A stretch of DNA of 64,000 nt from Rhizomys pruinosus. Lineage: Eukaryota; Chordata; Mammalia; Rodentia; Spalacidae. Made by a program: the position numbers and the translations under genes. Positions 12,240 to 24,437 of this stretch are shown in pieces (position 1 is the stretch's first letter; the number at the start of each line of letters is the position of its first letter). The DNA lies in NCBI GenBank assembly GCA_009823505.1, contig VZQC01006319.1, forward strand, positions 1,566,740 to 1,630,739, read 5' to 3'. The notes beneath the pieces are model-generated. The model was not told the DNA's origin. It was given only the letters and a program-made list of their open reading frames with translations, and ran no database searches.

Positions 12240-12272
12240 CACGATTCTATTTTTAAAAGACCCTATAGAATC

Positions 12273-12404
12273 TGCTGGGGGTGGTGGCACATGACTTTAA
12301 TTCCAGCACTTGTTCAGCCTGGTCTACATAGCAAGTTCTAGGCCAGCTAGGGCTATAGGAAAACCCTTTCTCAAAAAGAGCCCCCCCCCCAAAAAAAAAA
12401 AAGA
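12273..12404 (+). mobile_element. B1 SINE
   Basis: Sense B1 flanked by CCCTATAGAATCT and CCCTAAAGAATCT. Confidence 0.85.
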
Positions 12405-12469
12405 GGCCCTAAAGAATCTACTAGAAAATTCTTTTTTGGGGGGGAGGGTTTTTTTTTTTAATTTTTTAA

Positions 12470-12870
12470 ATTAATTTTTATTTATTTCTGTATGTGTATG
12501 AATGTACTGTCTGCATGCAGGTTTGTGCACCCGTGTCGTGCAACGCCGCGGAGGTCAGAAGAGGGTCTCGGATTCCCCTGGAACTGGAGTTCTCCTGGAA
12601 TTGGAGTTTCAGACGGTTCTCAGCGGCCATGTAGGTGCTGGGGATCGAACCCGGGTCCTCTGTAAGAGCGGTCGGCGCTCTTAACCGCTAGGCCATCTCT
12701 CCAGCCCCCATGGGAGGGGTTTTTTTTTGAGACAGGATCTCCCTGTAGCCTCAGCTGTCCTGGAACTCATTATGTAAATAAACCAGGCTGGTTTTGAACT
12801 CACAGAGATCCACTTGCCTCTGCCTCCCAAGTGATGGAATGGTTTAAAGGCATGTGCCACCATACCTGGA
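12470..12870 (-). mobile_element. B2 (long form, 12470-12708) and B1 (12717-12870) SINEs
   Basis: Two adjacent reverse SINEs in the L1. The short G/T-rich repeat GGGAGGGGTTTT flanks the B2. Confidence 0.88.
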
Positions 12871-13111
12871 AAAAATTCTTATATCTAATAAACACAGTAA
12901 AGTTGGAGAATACAAAATCAATATAAAAAATCAACAGCCTTCTTATATACCAACAGTGTAGTTTCAGGGAAAGAAATTAAGAAAGGTATCACATTCATAA
13001 TTGTTTCAAAAAAATTAAGTACATAAGAATACATCTAACCAAAGGCAAAGACCTCTGCAATGAAAACTTCAGGACACTGAAAAAAAGAAATAAAAAAAGA
13101 TACTGGATGGA

Positions 13112-13315
13112 CTGGAGAGATGGCTCAGCGGTTAAGAGCACCGACTACTTTTGCAGAGGACCCGGGTTCGATTCCCAACACCCACATGGCAGCTAAGAAC
13201 TGTCTTTAACTCCAGTTCCAGGGGAATCCAACACCTTCTTCTGACCTCCTTGGCATTGCATGACATGGGTGTACCAACCTACATGCAGACAGTACACTCA
13301 TACACATAAAAAAGA
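13112..13315 (+). mobile_element. B2 SINE (short form)
   Basis: Flanked by AAGATACTGGATG on both sides. Confidence 0.92.
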
Positions 13316-13540
13316 AAAAGATACTGGATGATGGAACGACTTCCCATGCTCCTAGATCAGCAGAATTAATATCATGAAATGGCTATATTACAAAAATTAA
13401 TCTTCAGATTTAATGCAATATCTATCAAAATTCAGCATCATAGTTCAGAGCTCTAGGAAAAAAAATCCAAGGATTTACATAAAACCACAAAAGACTTCAA
13501 ATAGCCAAAGCAATCCTAAGGCGTAAGAACAGAATTGGAG

Positions 13541-14480
13541 CCCTGCCTGGTGGCACACACCTTTAATCTCAGGGTTCCACAGCAGCTCCTTGGAAACTTC
13601 CTCTTGACTGACTGAAAATTTGTTCCTTTTACTCTGTATGCTTGATAATAACTGCTCTACACTGAGTTTCTATGAGTTCAGCTTTAGTGAGTTACATGCT
13701 TGCTGTACTTCCTATGCAAATGTGGCAACTCCTTTCCATCCACATTGGTGCACATGACAAGAAATCGTTCTTCATGGTGTATAGTATGCTCTGTGTCTCG
13801 ACTCCACATTGTCTTTACCCAGAAAGGCACTTAGGTTTGACCCTCCCATTTGGGTACTGTGACTAGTACACATGGGAGTGCTGGGAGATCTTCAATAAAC
13901 TGATTTCATTTCCTTCTGTTACATACCCCTCGATAGGACTGCTAGATTGTGCAGTTGGTCTGTTTTCATTGTTTAAGGAACTTCATGCCTTTTTCCATAA
14001 AGGCAGTACTGATTTATGTCCCTGCCATGGGTATGCATAAGGGTTTCCTCTCCTCCACATCCTCTCCAATCCCTGCCAGCTTTCATCCTTGATAATGGTA
14101 TCTGTTGGGCAGACATCTACAAAGGTCTGTTGCCCATTTTCAATTAGATTGTCTTGAGTCTTTGCTGCTGAGTTGTTGGAGTGTTTGTCACATCTGGATG
14201 TTACCCACTGCTCAAACGTAAGGTTCTCACATTCTCGCTTCCATCCTGGGCTGCGTCTCGGTGCTGCTCCTTCCTGTCCTGAGCACAACCATCTTTAACT
14301 GATGGAATCTATCTATTTCTGCTTTTGTTACTTGTGGTTTTTCAGGATAATTTAATTAGCCATTCTTCTGATCATGATTGAAAAGTTTTCGTTTATGTTT
14401 TCTTCTAATTCTACAGTTTTGGCTCTTCTATCTATTTTGACTGAATTTGAGGGCACAATGTGAGATAAAGACCAGTTTTT
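13541..14480 (-). mobile_element. L1 3' UTR scraps and unassigned DNA
   Basis: A B1 head at 13541-13573 (plus), then unassigned sequence. 13915-14140 resembles antisense L1 3' UTR (TTTCATTGTTTAAGGAACTT). Confidence 0.5.
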
Positions 14481-14485
14481 ATTGC

Positions 14486-14605
14486 CTGTAGCCCCAGCTG
14501 GCCTAGAACTCCATATGTACACCAGCCTGGCCTTGAACTCACAGAGATCTGCCTGCTCTGCCTCCCGAGTGCTGCGATTAAAGACATGTGCCGCCACACC
14601 TGGCT
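14486..14605 (-). mobile_element. B1 SINE
   Basis: Reverse B1 without the T-rich start, from TGTAGCCCCAGCTGGCC to GCCACACCTGGC. Confidence 0.88.
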
Positions 14606-15275
14606 GATATCCATTCTTTCAAACACTATTTAGTAAAGAGACTATCCTTTAGACACTGTGGGATTTTTTTTTCATCTTTGTCTAAAATCAACCATAATTA
14701 CAAGAGCTTCCATCTAGGTGCTCTGTATTATTCTGCTGACCCATGTGTCTATTTTTACACAGTACTGTGCTGCTCTGATTTTGTGTGATAGATTCTGTAG
14801 TTGAGTTATGTGATGCTTCTAGCTTTGCTCATTTTGCTGGGAATTGTTTTAGCTATCTGTGTCTGTGTGTGCTTGTGTGTGTCTGTGTGAGTGTATCTGT
14901 GTGTGTCTGTGTGTGCATGTGTGTCTGTTTGTGTCTGTGTGCTTGTGTGTCTGTGCCTATCTATGTCTCTGTGTGTGTTTCTGTGTATGTGTCTGTGTTT
15001 GTGTGTCTGTGTGTGCTTGTGTGTGTCTGTGTTTTTCTGGATGTGCATATGTGTGTCTGTATGTGTATCTGTGTGTGTCTGTATGTGTGTATCTGTGTCT
15101 GTGTGTGCTTGTGTGTGTCTGTGTGTGTCTGTGTGTGTCTGTCTGTGTCTGTGTGTGCTTGCGTGTGTGTCTGTATTTCTGGATGGTTTTTATGATTGTT
15201 TTATCTATCTTTGAAAAAAAACGTCATGGGATTTGATGGGGATTGAACTGAATCTTCAGATATGGTCAGTATGAC
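14606..15275 (-). mobile_element. Old L1 ORF2 (reverse) split by a TG-type repeat
   Basis: 14606-14856 and 15186-15275 are consecutive parts of antisense L1. The repeat sits between them. Confidence 0.7.
14857..15185. repeat. Variant TG repeat (TGTGTCTGTG family)
   Basis: About 330 bp of TGTGTGTCTG-type variants, open in several frames only because of its composition. Confidence 0.93.
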
Positions 15276-15960
15276 TCTTCATCTGTGCTCTTAACTGATG
15301 AGCCGCCTCTCAAGCCCCACAAGAAGGGCTTTGTACATTTTACCTTCAAGTGTGACGCTGGCTGCTGGCTTGCACTTTCCAGGCCATATTGTGCTCTGAC
15401 TCTCTTTCTGCACCTGATGTGCTGTGGTGCTGAAAGGACACTGGTGCTGTTGCCTGCGTGTCAAGGGAGGCCACCACATGGTTTTTGTCTTCCTCTTGAC
15501 TGACACGGTATATCATGTCTCCAGATACGGGTGTTGAATCATTCTCTTGTCTCCAGGTTGACTTCAACTTGACCATGTGGGATCTTGCGATGTGTTTTTG
15601 GATTGTTTGTATTTTGTGGGTGAGATGGGGGGGTTATTTGCAACTAAGCTCATCCAAGATATTAGCGTATAAGTTTCTTTTCTCATAGTGCTCTTGTCTG
15701 ACTTTGGTATCAGATAAATGTCACATTCATAATATGAATGAATGAATGAATTCTTCATCTTTACTATTTCGAAAGAGCTTTGAGAGGACTGGTGTTGGGT
15801 TGGGAGTCCATTTAGTGGTGCTCTGTGTGCCTATGCTCAGGGCTGCCCACCTGTGGTTAGATAGCCTCTCCGGGAATTCATCCCTGGAGAAAACCGATTC
15901 TCGCTCCTTCAGCGTCCATTGACCGCTTATAGCTCTTCGTCTTGAGGTAGGGCCCCTTCC
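15276..15960 (-). mobile_element. Unassigned with an L1 fragment
   Basis: 15590-15725 resembles antisense L1 ORF2 (ACTTTGGTATCAGATAAATG). The remainder is not recognised. Confidence 0.5.
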
Positions 15961-15964
15961 TCCA

Positions 15965-16180
15965 CCTTCTTCTCTGAGACAGGGTCTCTCACTGTATCTG
16001 GAGTTCATCTGTTCCAAAAAGCTAGCTGGCCAGTGAGCTCCAGAGATCCTCCTGGCTCTGCCTCCCCTGTGCTGGGATTACAGGCATTCGTCACCATACC
16101 CAGCTCTTTACATGAGTTAGTGGGATCCAGGCTTGGGTTGCAAGGCATTGCTCTACTGGCTGAACCATCTTTCCAGCCCC
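15965..16180 (-). mobile_element. B4-type SINE, old
   Basis: Reverse B1-like half followed by a GAACCATCTTTCCAGCCCC tail. Confidence 0.7.
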
Positions 16181-16433
16181 TAGCACTGATGGAGACTTTT
16201 TATTACAAATTCCATCTCCCTATTTGGCATTGATCTGCTCAGATTTTTCTGAGCTCATGTGATATAGTGAATTCTTGTGGTATCTGTTGAAATGTCTTCA
16301 CTATCTGAATATCTGAGTCTTCTCTGTTCACTCTTTTATACACTAATGGATTTTTCTTGTTTTAATTTTTGTTGCTTTTGCTTTGATTTCCTTTACAAAA
16401 CTCCAGCTCCTGGTGCTTTGAGGTTCCTGTCTG

Positions 16434-16592
16434 TCTGGTTGGTTGGTTGGTTGGTTGGTTGGTTGGTTGGCTTTTTGAGACAAAGTCTCCTGTAAGTCAG
16501 GCTGGCCTCAACATCACTATGTGGTCAATGATGACCTTGAACTTCTCACCCTCTTGCCCTGACATCTCAAGTGCTGGATTACAAGAGTGTGT
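16434..16592 (-). mobile_element. TTGG repeat and old B1
   Basis: Seven to eight TTGG units (16437-16468), then a diverged reverse B1. Confidence 0.8.
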
Positions 16593-16620
16593 TTAATATT
16601 TTATTACATTCATTCATCAA

Positions 16621-16625
<5 letters not shown>

Positions 16626-16662
<37 letters not shown>
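16626..16662. repeat. TG microsatellite
   Basis: About 18 uninterrupted TG units. Confidence 0.97.
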
Positions 16663-16664
<2 letters not shown>

Positions 16665-16799
16665 CAAGCACACATATCATGGTTCCTGTGTAGACATCAG
16701 AGGACAACGTCCAGACACAGGTTCTGTCCTTGCACCACGTGAAACCCAGGGATAGAACTCGGATCATCAGGAGTGGTAGCAAGCACTGTGACTCGCTGG

Positions 16800-17385
16800 T
16801 CTCTCAGCCTCTGATTCATTTCTCTGGTCCTCGTCCCCTTCTCCTGCTCACTCGGGCCTCACTTCGCTCTCCTCCTCTTCCTCAGGCACACCAGTGCATT
16901 ATCCACCCATCTTCCTTCCCTCTCCGCCGAGCCATCCCCTGCTGCAGGCCCCCAGCACTGCCTCCCACACATGGGGCTGAGCTGCGCTTCCTCCCCCATT
17001 TTTGCCAGATATTTTCTCATTTCTTTTCAGTTCCATTGATTGTTCAGGAGTCTAATGTTTAATTTCCAAATGGCTGTGAACTTTCCGAAATGCCTTCTTC
17101 TATCGATTTCTACTTTCTTATCATTATGGCTGGAAAACAGCTCTGCTATGATTTCCAATCTTCTTAAACCTATTAAGATTGTTTAGTGGCCTGACTTGAT
17201 CTATGTGGAGAGAACTGTGCTTGATCTGAGCACTTCCTGCCACTGTTGGAGGAGTGTTCTGAGCATGCCTAGAAGGTAACACTCTTTCAAGATTAGTGCA
17301 AATCAAGCTTGCCATAGATTAGAGTAAATCAATAATATTAGCATGATGCTAAATAGATTAGAACTAATAATGGTAATAAGAATGT
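16800..17385 (+). repeat. Inverted duplication, arm A (contains an old L1 piece)
   Basis: Matches 20351-20946 in reverse with only scattered substitutions and small indels. The distal half is an antisense L1 ORF2 fragment. The other half is not recognised. Confidence 0.95.
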
Positions 17386-17455
17386 TAGCAAAAACCAATA
17401 ATTCACAGTTGAATAATGCAAGGGATCAATATGTTATTATTTTAATTTTTAATTA

Positions 17456-17625
17456 CAGTTATTTATTGTGTGTGAGGCCATGCTTGGCACGGCACACATG
17501 TGAAGTTCAGAAGACAACGTGGGGGGAATCAGTTCTGTTTCCATCATGTGGGTTCCAGGGATCAAACTCAGGTTATCAAGCTTGGCAGCAAGCGGCTTTA
17601 CCCACTGAACCATCTCATTGATCAC
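17456..17625 (-). mobile_element. B3-type SINE, old
   Basis: Reverse element with CATGTGGGTTCCAGGGATC and a CTGAACCATCTC head. Confidence 0.7.
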
Positions 17626-18205
17626 AATATATTATTTTGAAAATGATCAACTACAAGAAAGAATCAAGGGTTCACTTTGTTTTCCCTATGCTTTTTAATG
17701 CACACGGAGAGGATTGAGGTGGGGGGTGCCCTTAAAGCAGCATTCATTAGTCACAAAGAAACGGAATGATGGAATTAGATGACGCTTTCCCATACCTGAT
17801 GGAATTAATGGGTGAGGACCGTGAGTGTCAACCATTGTCCATGCCTGTGGTGGAAGCCAGACTCTGTCTTTCAGACAGAATCACATAACTGCACTGATGC
17901 AGTCAATCATCTGACCACATTTCATGAAGCTTCTAGGACCGACTTTGAGCTTTCAAGAAATAGAGAAGACAGAAAAATTTGTTAAGGTGCATCTCAGGAA
18001 TTCACCCAGCAAATCTACATAGAGAGCAACAAAGTGCTTCAAGAAAGAAGAGAGGAGATAGAAGAAGATTTGAAACTCAGAGAGACTTGGAAGCCATGTC
18101 AGGAAATGTTGTCAAGAAATGTAATTTTTGAGATTTGTTTTTTTATTTTAAATGTCAAACAGCACTAATGAGACAATTCTGATGACTAGTCATCAGATGA
18201 TACAG
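17626..18205. other. Unassigned spacer of the inverted duplication
   Basis: No family or gene recognised. Confidence 0.5.
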
Positions 18206-18214
18206 AAAGAATTT

Positions 18215-18364
18215 TTTTTTGGTCTTTTTGAGACAGGGTCTCCCTGCAGCCCCAGCTAGCCTGGAACTCTCTAGAATAGACCAGGTTGGCCTTGAACTCA
18301 CAGACATCCTCCTGCCTCTGCCTCCCTAGTACTGGGATTAAAAGTGTGAGTCATCACGCCCGGC
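18215..18364 (-). mobile_element. B1 SINE
   Basis: Reverse B1, moderately diverged. Confidence 0.88.
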
Positions 18365-18625
18365 AGAAAGAATCTTATTGATACTTTCAGGGGTGGTCAA
18401 GGTATTGTGATAATTCAAAGGACACTTCTATTTGAGAGACAGAAATCTCCAGGAGTGAGTTCAGTCACTGGAGTCTTGGTGGTTAGAGATGCTGTGGCTC
18501 TCGGGCCCATTGGGATGAATACAGTAAGGAGATTGGGATGAATACAGTAAGGAGAACCCTGAGAGGGCGTGGAGAGTGTGGCACCTGCTCAGCTCCACAG
18601 TAGTCTTCATTTTTCTTCCAAGTTT

Positions 18626-18787
18626 CTCTCTCTCTCTGTCTCTGTCTCTCTCTGTGTCTCTCTCTGTCTCTGTCTCTCTGTCTCTGTCTCTCTCTGTCTC
18701 TCTCTTTGTGTTTGTCTCTGTCTCTGTCTCTCCCTCTCTCTGTCTCTCTCTCACTGTGTGTATGTGTATGTGTGTGTGTGTGTGTCT
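18626..18787. repeat. CT-rich (TCTCTG) then TG simple repeat
   Basis: Pyrimidine-rich run followed by TGTGTG. Confidence 0.95.
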
Positions 18788-18799
18788 CCACCTATGTAC

Positions 18800-19018
18800 A
18801 TGCACAGAGACCAGAGGAAGACTACCTTATTCCCTTGAGACAGGGTCTCTCACTGATCCTGGAGCACAGCTGGCACCCCTGCCCCTCCCCCCAACAGCAC
18901 TGGCATCACAGGCACACACAGCCTCAACCAGATATTTACAGAGGTACCAGGATCTGAACTCAGACCCTTGCACTTGCACAGCATATGCTCTTACCCATTA
19001 AGCTATTTCCCCAGACCC
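18800..19018 (-). mobile_element. B4-type SINE, old
   Basis: Reverse, from GAGACAGGGTCTCTCACTGA to the AGCTATTTCCCCAGACCC head. Confidence 0.75.
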
Positions 19019-19030
19019 TACCAATTTCTC

Positions 19031-19192
19031 TCTTTTTTTTTTTTGTCTTTTCAAGACAGGGTCTCCCTGTAGCCCCAGCTGTCCTGGAACTCGCTCTGTA
19101 GACCAGGCTGGCCTTGAACTCACAGAGATCCCCCTGCCTCTCCCTCCCAAGTAGCAGGATTAAAGGCGTGCGCCACCACGCCCAACTCCAAT
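19031..19192 (-). mobile_element. B1 SINE
   Basis: Full reverse B1 with T run. Confidence 0.92.
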
Positions 19193-19332
19193 TTTTCTTA
19201 AGGTCCAACTGTAGTGGTAAAATGACCAGACTTTCAGTACAACCTGCCATTGTTTATTGTCAACTTGAAGATGTCACCCAGCTGCCATTGTCACTTCAGC
19301 CAGCTCCACATTCTAAGATTCTGCTACTTTCT

Positions 19333-19553
19333 GGGGCTGGAGAGATGGCCTAGCTGTTAAGAGCGCCGACTGCTCTTGCAGAGGACCAGGGTTCGGTCCC
19401 TAGCATCCACATGGCGGTTGAGAACCATCTTTAACTCCAGTTCTAGGGGAGTCTGACACCCTCTTCTGACCTCCGCGGCATTGCACGACATGGGTGCACA
19501 AACCTACATGCAGACAGTACAGTCATACAAATAAAAATAATAAACAACAAAAA
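19333..19553 (+). mobile_element. B2 SINE (short form)
   Basis: Flanked by AAGATTCTGCTACTTTC on both sides. Confidence 0.93.
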
Positions 19554-19571
19554 AAAGATTCTGCTACTTTC

Positions 19572-20350
19572 AACACTCCTGTCACAACTTCTATTGCAGT
19601 TGAGAGTTGTCTTCATCTGTTTTGGTTGCTACATCGATAAACCATAGACCAGGTAGATTATAAACGATAACAAATACTTCCTTACAGTTCCAGGGGCTGG
19701 AAACCAAGGTACTGGGGTAGAGTTAGGGTGATTTCCATAGAGACACTGATTTTCCGCTGCACCCTGGGATGACGGGAGGGCAAGGCAGCTCTCTGGTAGG
19801 GTCACAGCATTAAAGGCACTGATGCCATTGATGAAGGCTCCACTCTTACAACCTAACCACCTACCAAGGGCCCGCCATTACCTTGGGAGCAAGGACTTCC
19901 ATATATCAAGTTGTGGGTGGGGTAGGGATATGAACACTTAAACCGTAACAGTTCTTTGACTTGTAAACTTCAGAAACCTTATTCAAAGTAGACTAGTTAA
20001 AAGAGAGAATTACCTGTGTCATATGACTTGGGAACCCAAAGCTCATTTTACACTTAGCTGAGACCAGGTCCTTGGGCTTCTCCAAAAGCAATCTGTCTCT
20101 CCCTCCCTCCCTGTGCAGATGGGCTCTGACCTCAAGCCAGAGAAGACAGTGTCAGGCCTCTACCATTTCCATTTGGCTATATCTGAGTCTCAGCATGGAG
20201 TCCACTGGGTGGACAATCTTCTGTTGGAGGGAATGATCACATGCTAGTTAACCAATATGTTGTAGATGGATATTTGTACACAGTTAGATATTTCAATACT
20301 TTCTATAATTCTATGATAAAAGTCCTTGCAAATTTGGCTGGTAGCACAAT
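19572..20350. other. Unassigned spacer before arm B
   Basis: No gene or family recognised. Confidence 0.5.
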
Positions 20351-20946
20351 ACATTCTTATTACCATTATTAGTTCTAATCTATTTAGCATCATGCTAATA
20401 TCAACACCGATTTGCTCTAATCTATGGCAAGCTTGATTTGCACTTATCTTGAAAGAGTGTTACCTTCTAGGCATGCTCAGAACACTCCTCCAACAGTGGC
20501 AGGAAGTGCTCAGATCAAGCACAGTTCTCTCCACATAGATCAAGTCAGGCCACTAAACAATCTTAATAGGTTTAAGAAGATTGGAAATCATAGCAGAGCT
20601 GTTTTCCAGCCATAATGATAAGAAAGTAGAAATCGATAGAAGAAGGCATTTCGGAAAGTTCACAGCCATTTGGAAATTAAACATTAGACTCCTGAACAAT
20701 CAATGGAACTGAAAAGAAATGAGAAAATATCTGGCAAAAATGGGGGAGGAAGCGCAGCTCAGCCCCATGTGTGGGAGGCAGTGCTGGGGGCCTGCAGCAG
20801 GGGATGGCTCGGCGGAGAGGGAAGGAAGATGGGTGGATAATGCACTGGTGTGCCTGAGGAAGAGGAGGAGAGCGAAGTGAGGCCCGAGTGAGCAGGAGAA
20901 GGGGACGAGGACCAGAGAAATGAGTGAATCGGAGGCTGAGAGAGGG
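20351..20946 (-). repeat. Inverted duplication, arm B
   Basis: Reverse partner of 16800-17385. The spacer is about 2.97 kb. Confidence 0.95.
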
Positions 20947-20967
20947 CTTTACATCTAAAATCAGTGG

Positions 20968-21095
20968 GGTGAGCTTGCGGTTCCAGCACTTGGGCGAGGT
21001 AGAGGCAGAGGAATCAGGAGTTTAAGGTCACCCTTGGTTACATCATTAGTCTGAGACCAGCCTAGGTTCCATGACTCCTTGTCTCAAAAAAACAA
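20968..21095 (+). mobile_element. Old B1-like SINE
   Basis: TTCCAGCACTTGGGCGAGG to TTGTCTCAAAAAAAC. Confidence 0.7.
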
Positions 21096-21925
21096 AACAA
21101 AAAAAGAAACAAAATAGAACTAACAAACAACAAACAAATCAATAAACCCCACCAAAATACTAAGAGTTCCTCAAAACAATGAAAACCAAAATGTAACCAA
21201 ATTAGGGGCTACTGTGGGTGACAACAGCACCCTGCATAGCAAAAACGCCGGGCCTGGGCCCCTGACACAGGGCAGGGGTGTCTTACCTGGTGTGGCATGC
21301 TCAAGGAATTGGGGTGAACAGCTCACCTGCTGCTTCTGTCCAACCAGCTCTTTACTGGGCCACACTGGATAAGGAGTGATGGTCACAGGCCACATGTAGT
21401 CTAGTGTGTCATGAGAGGCCAACCCAACATCCTAACTACCATGTGCCATGCATTCCAGGAGCTGTTCAGACCATATTCCAACAGATCTGAACTCAAGCTC
21501 CTTCCTGCCACGGCGTGTCAGACTTTAAGGGTCAGTGTTTTCACTTTTCTTTAAAAAAAATTTTTTTAAGTATTGTGAGAAGGAATGCCCAGGGACACTA
21601 ACTTGACACAATAGGACTTAACACAAATGACAGAGTTGTATGAATTCCGGTGGGGGCTGTGGGAGTTGGCTGATGGGGAATGGGGTATAAAGGTGATTAC
21701 GACTGGGCTGCTCTGTATGAGGTACACAAGAATTCAGTTAAAACATTTAAAAAAATACATATTTATTTTGTATGTTTGCTTATGGAGGAAGGGGTTCATG
21801 CCACATGTAAAGGTCAGAGGACGACTGCAGGGGTCTGTTCTCTCCTTCCACCATGGGCCATCTCACCAGCTTGCTCTGACTTTCTGTCCTTGTGGTATAT
21901 TACATTGTGGCCCTGTTTCCAATCA
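21096..21925 (+). mobile_element. Unassigned DNA with L1-type 3' tail and B3 scrap
   Basis: 21573-21750 matches the tail module at 8930-9090. 21755-21870 looks like a reverse B3 fragment. 21096-21570 is not recognised. Confidence 0.5.
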
Positions 21926-22960
21926 CAGTATCCTAGATGAGAATGAACGGTCTCAGAGACACCCCCCACCCCAGCCTGTCCCCAGCCCTAACCCAGTCAT
22001 CATCTAATTACCTGCCTGGCATTTCTTTATTACATTCTTTTTCATTATAATTAAGCTGAATGTTAACTGACACGTGGAGCATAAAAATGATACACATTAA
22101 TTGTAACATGCTGCTGCTAACTGTGGATTCATTGTACAGTATCTGCCCTGGAACACTGATCGTGCTTCTGTGGTGAAAGCTCAATAGACTTTTTTTTTTC
22201 CACTCAGACTGCTTTCTCTCCCTCTACCCTCCCAAAAGAGAGAAGAACAATCATCAATGGCAAGTGGCAGTTGCAGTAAAGCCACACCAGGAGCTGGCTT
22301 CACGCTCAGGAGAGAATGCTACGTCTCCTCCTCGTGGTTTCTGGTACTCTACACAGTCAGAGAAACCTCTCTAGTAACACACTATAGAAATGATCCCTGA
22401 AAGTATAGCCTTCAATAGACTTTCTTCTAGTTTCTTGGAATGTGGGCTGCTTCCTTCTGCTGCCAGCTCTGTCTTAGCACCCACCCACTGGCCACCCCCT
22501 CCCCTTTGCTTTGGCTCACGGAGACTAGTCCTCTGCCCCCAGTGGCTTATCGAAGGTGGGGAAGCAAAGCTTTTGTGGGCCAAGGAAGGTTCAGACCTTT
22601 CCTGAGTGTGATGGTTAATTCTGATTATCCACTGGACAGGATCTGGAATCAATGGGAATCAAGCCTCCAGGCACACTTATGAAGGATTACTTAATAGCAT
22701 AGCCTCAGGGCACCCCTGTAAAGGATCATCTCCAAGAGTTACACCCTAAAGAGCAGCGCCATTCCTTCGGCTTAGGCCTTAGACTATACAAAACAAAACG
22801 GAGAAGGGGGGGCAGGACTCTCCACCGTGACGGACTCTCCACCCTTGAGCTGTGAGCCCAAGGAAACCCTTCCTCCCTGAGTGACTTTTGTCACAGAACT
22901 TTATCGCAGTCATGGGAAAAGTAATTAAGAAACAGGCCTTAACAACCCTCTGAGCATGAT
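21926..22960. other. Unassigned interval
   Basis: About 1 kb with no recognised gene or repeat family. Confidence 0.5.
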
Positions 22961-22967
22961 GCCATCC

Positions 22968-23010
<43 letters not shown>

Positions 23011-23190
23011 TGTATGCATGTATGGTGTGGTATGTGTATGTGTGTATGCATATGTGTCATATGTGTGCATGTGCATGGTGTAAGTATGTATGTGTGGTAT
23101 ACGTGTTTGGTGTGTGTAGTGTGTGTGATGTGTGTGATGTAAGCATGTGTGGTGTGTTATGGTATGTGCGTGTTTAGTGTAAATCCACGC
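22968..23190. repeat. TG microsatellite with decayed TG-rich flank
   Basis: Pure TG to about 23008, then ATGTGTG-type variants. Confidence 0.95.
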
Positions 23191-23230
23191 ACGTGTCCGT
23201 CTAGAGGGCAGGTATTCTCTTTTTTCACTT

Positions 23231-23735
23231 CTATTGTTTTTTTTTTTTTTTTTTTGGTCTTTTTGAGACAGGGTCTCCCTGTAGTCCCAGCTGTCCTGGA
23301 ACTCACTCTGTAGACCAGGCTGGCCTTGAACTCACAAAGATCCGCCTGCCTCTGCCTCCCAAGTGCTAGGATTAAAGGCGTGCGCCACCATGCCCGGCTA
23401 CTTCCATTGTTTTTTGTTCTAGACAGGGTCTCCTTGTAGCCCTGGCTGGCCTGGAACTCACTGTGTAGACCAGGTTGGCCTCTATCTCATAGAGATCCAC
23501 CTGCCTGGTCCTCTACCCTATTTTTGAGGCAGAATCTTTCTTACTGAACCCAGGACTTGCTCGTTTGGGGCTGGACTGGTGGTCAGTCAGCTCTGGGACT
23601 CTCCTGTTTCCAACTCCCTGGTGCTGGGCTTGCACGCATGCGCTGCTGCACTGTTTTCCCATGGGTGTTGGGGATCTGAACCTGGTCCTCTCATTTGAGC
23701 CACAGCACTTTACCCACGGGGCCACCTCCCCAGGC
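23231..23735 (-). mobile_element. B1 (23231-23399), older B1 (23405-23510), B4/B3-type (23514-23735)
   Basis: Three reverse SINEs in tandem with decreasing similarity to consensus. Confidence 0.8.
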
Positions 23736-23964
23736 TCTTTATCATACTTTAAATTCCACTGTTTTTGTCTGATTGTAACCAGCACTTTCAGAACAGAACA
23801 GTGGTGAAAATGATCTCTGACCTCTTTAGTCCCTGACTTGAGGAACAGCCAGGATATTGCAAAAGGGTAAGGGAAGCAGTGTTCAGAGAGCAGGTTTTAT
23901 CATGATGCTGCTGAAAGCTTTAACTGGGAAGGGAACAGGAGCTTTGTTTTTGTGATTAATTCAT

Positions 23965-24290
23965 TTTTTTGTGTGTGTGCACATTCATGTGTGTGAGCAC
24001 ACGTCTGTGTGTATCATGGTGTGCATATGGAGGTCAGAGGACAGCCTTGGGTACCAGCCCCCCTTGTTTAAGGCAGGTCTCTTGCTTTCACCACTGCCTA
24101 CACCAGGCTAGCTAGCCCATGAGCTTCCTAGGATTTGCCTGCAGGAATGCAGGCTCCCATCTCACCTAAGGCATGCTGGAATTACAGATGCACATCACCA
24201 CCGCGCCCAGCATTTATGTGGATTTTGGATCCAAGCACCTGTCCTCACACTTATATAGCAAGCGCTTCATCCACTGAGTTATACCCCACT
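23965..24290 (-). mobile_element. B4/B3-type SINE, old
   Basis: Reverse element with GGAGGTCAGAGGACAGCCTT and ATTACAGATGCACATCACCA sections. Confidence 0.65.
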
Positions 24291-24383
24291 TCTCACCCAA
24301 TGCTCTTAAACACCTTCTAAAGCTTATCAAGCTGAGAAATATACCTTCTCTCTTTTAAAAAAATTATTTATTTTTTTATGTGT

Positions 24384-24387
<4 letters not shown>

Positions 24388-24437
<50 letters not shown>

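Larger units (their letters stand above)
10914..13540 (+). mobile_element. L1 ORF2 (reverse transcriptase region), decayed and SINE-riddled
   Basis: Sense L1 sequence covers the reverse transcriptase, including the FADD-type catalytic motif codons at 11802-11813, then resumes at 12240 and 12870. Frames are broken by stops and insertions: B3 (11022-11225), chimeric SINE (11826-12109), B1 (12119-12239), B1 (12273-12404), B2 (12470-12708), B1 (12717-12870) and B2 (13112-13315). Not a functional gene. Confidence 0.8.

Noticed and set aside
14785..15236. Cys/Val-rich ORFs of 107-136 codons
   Set aside because: Produced entirely by the TG-type simple repeat.
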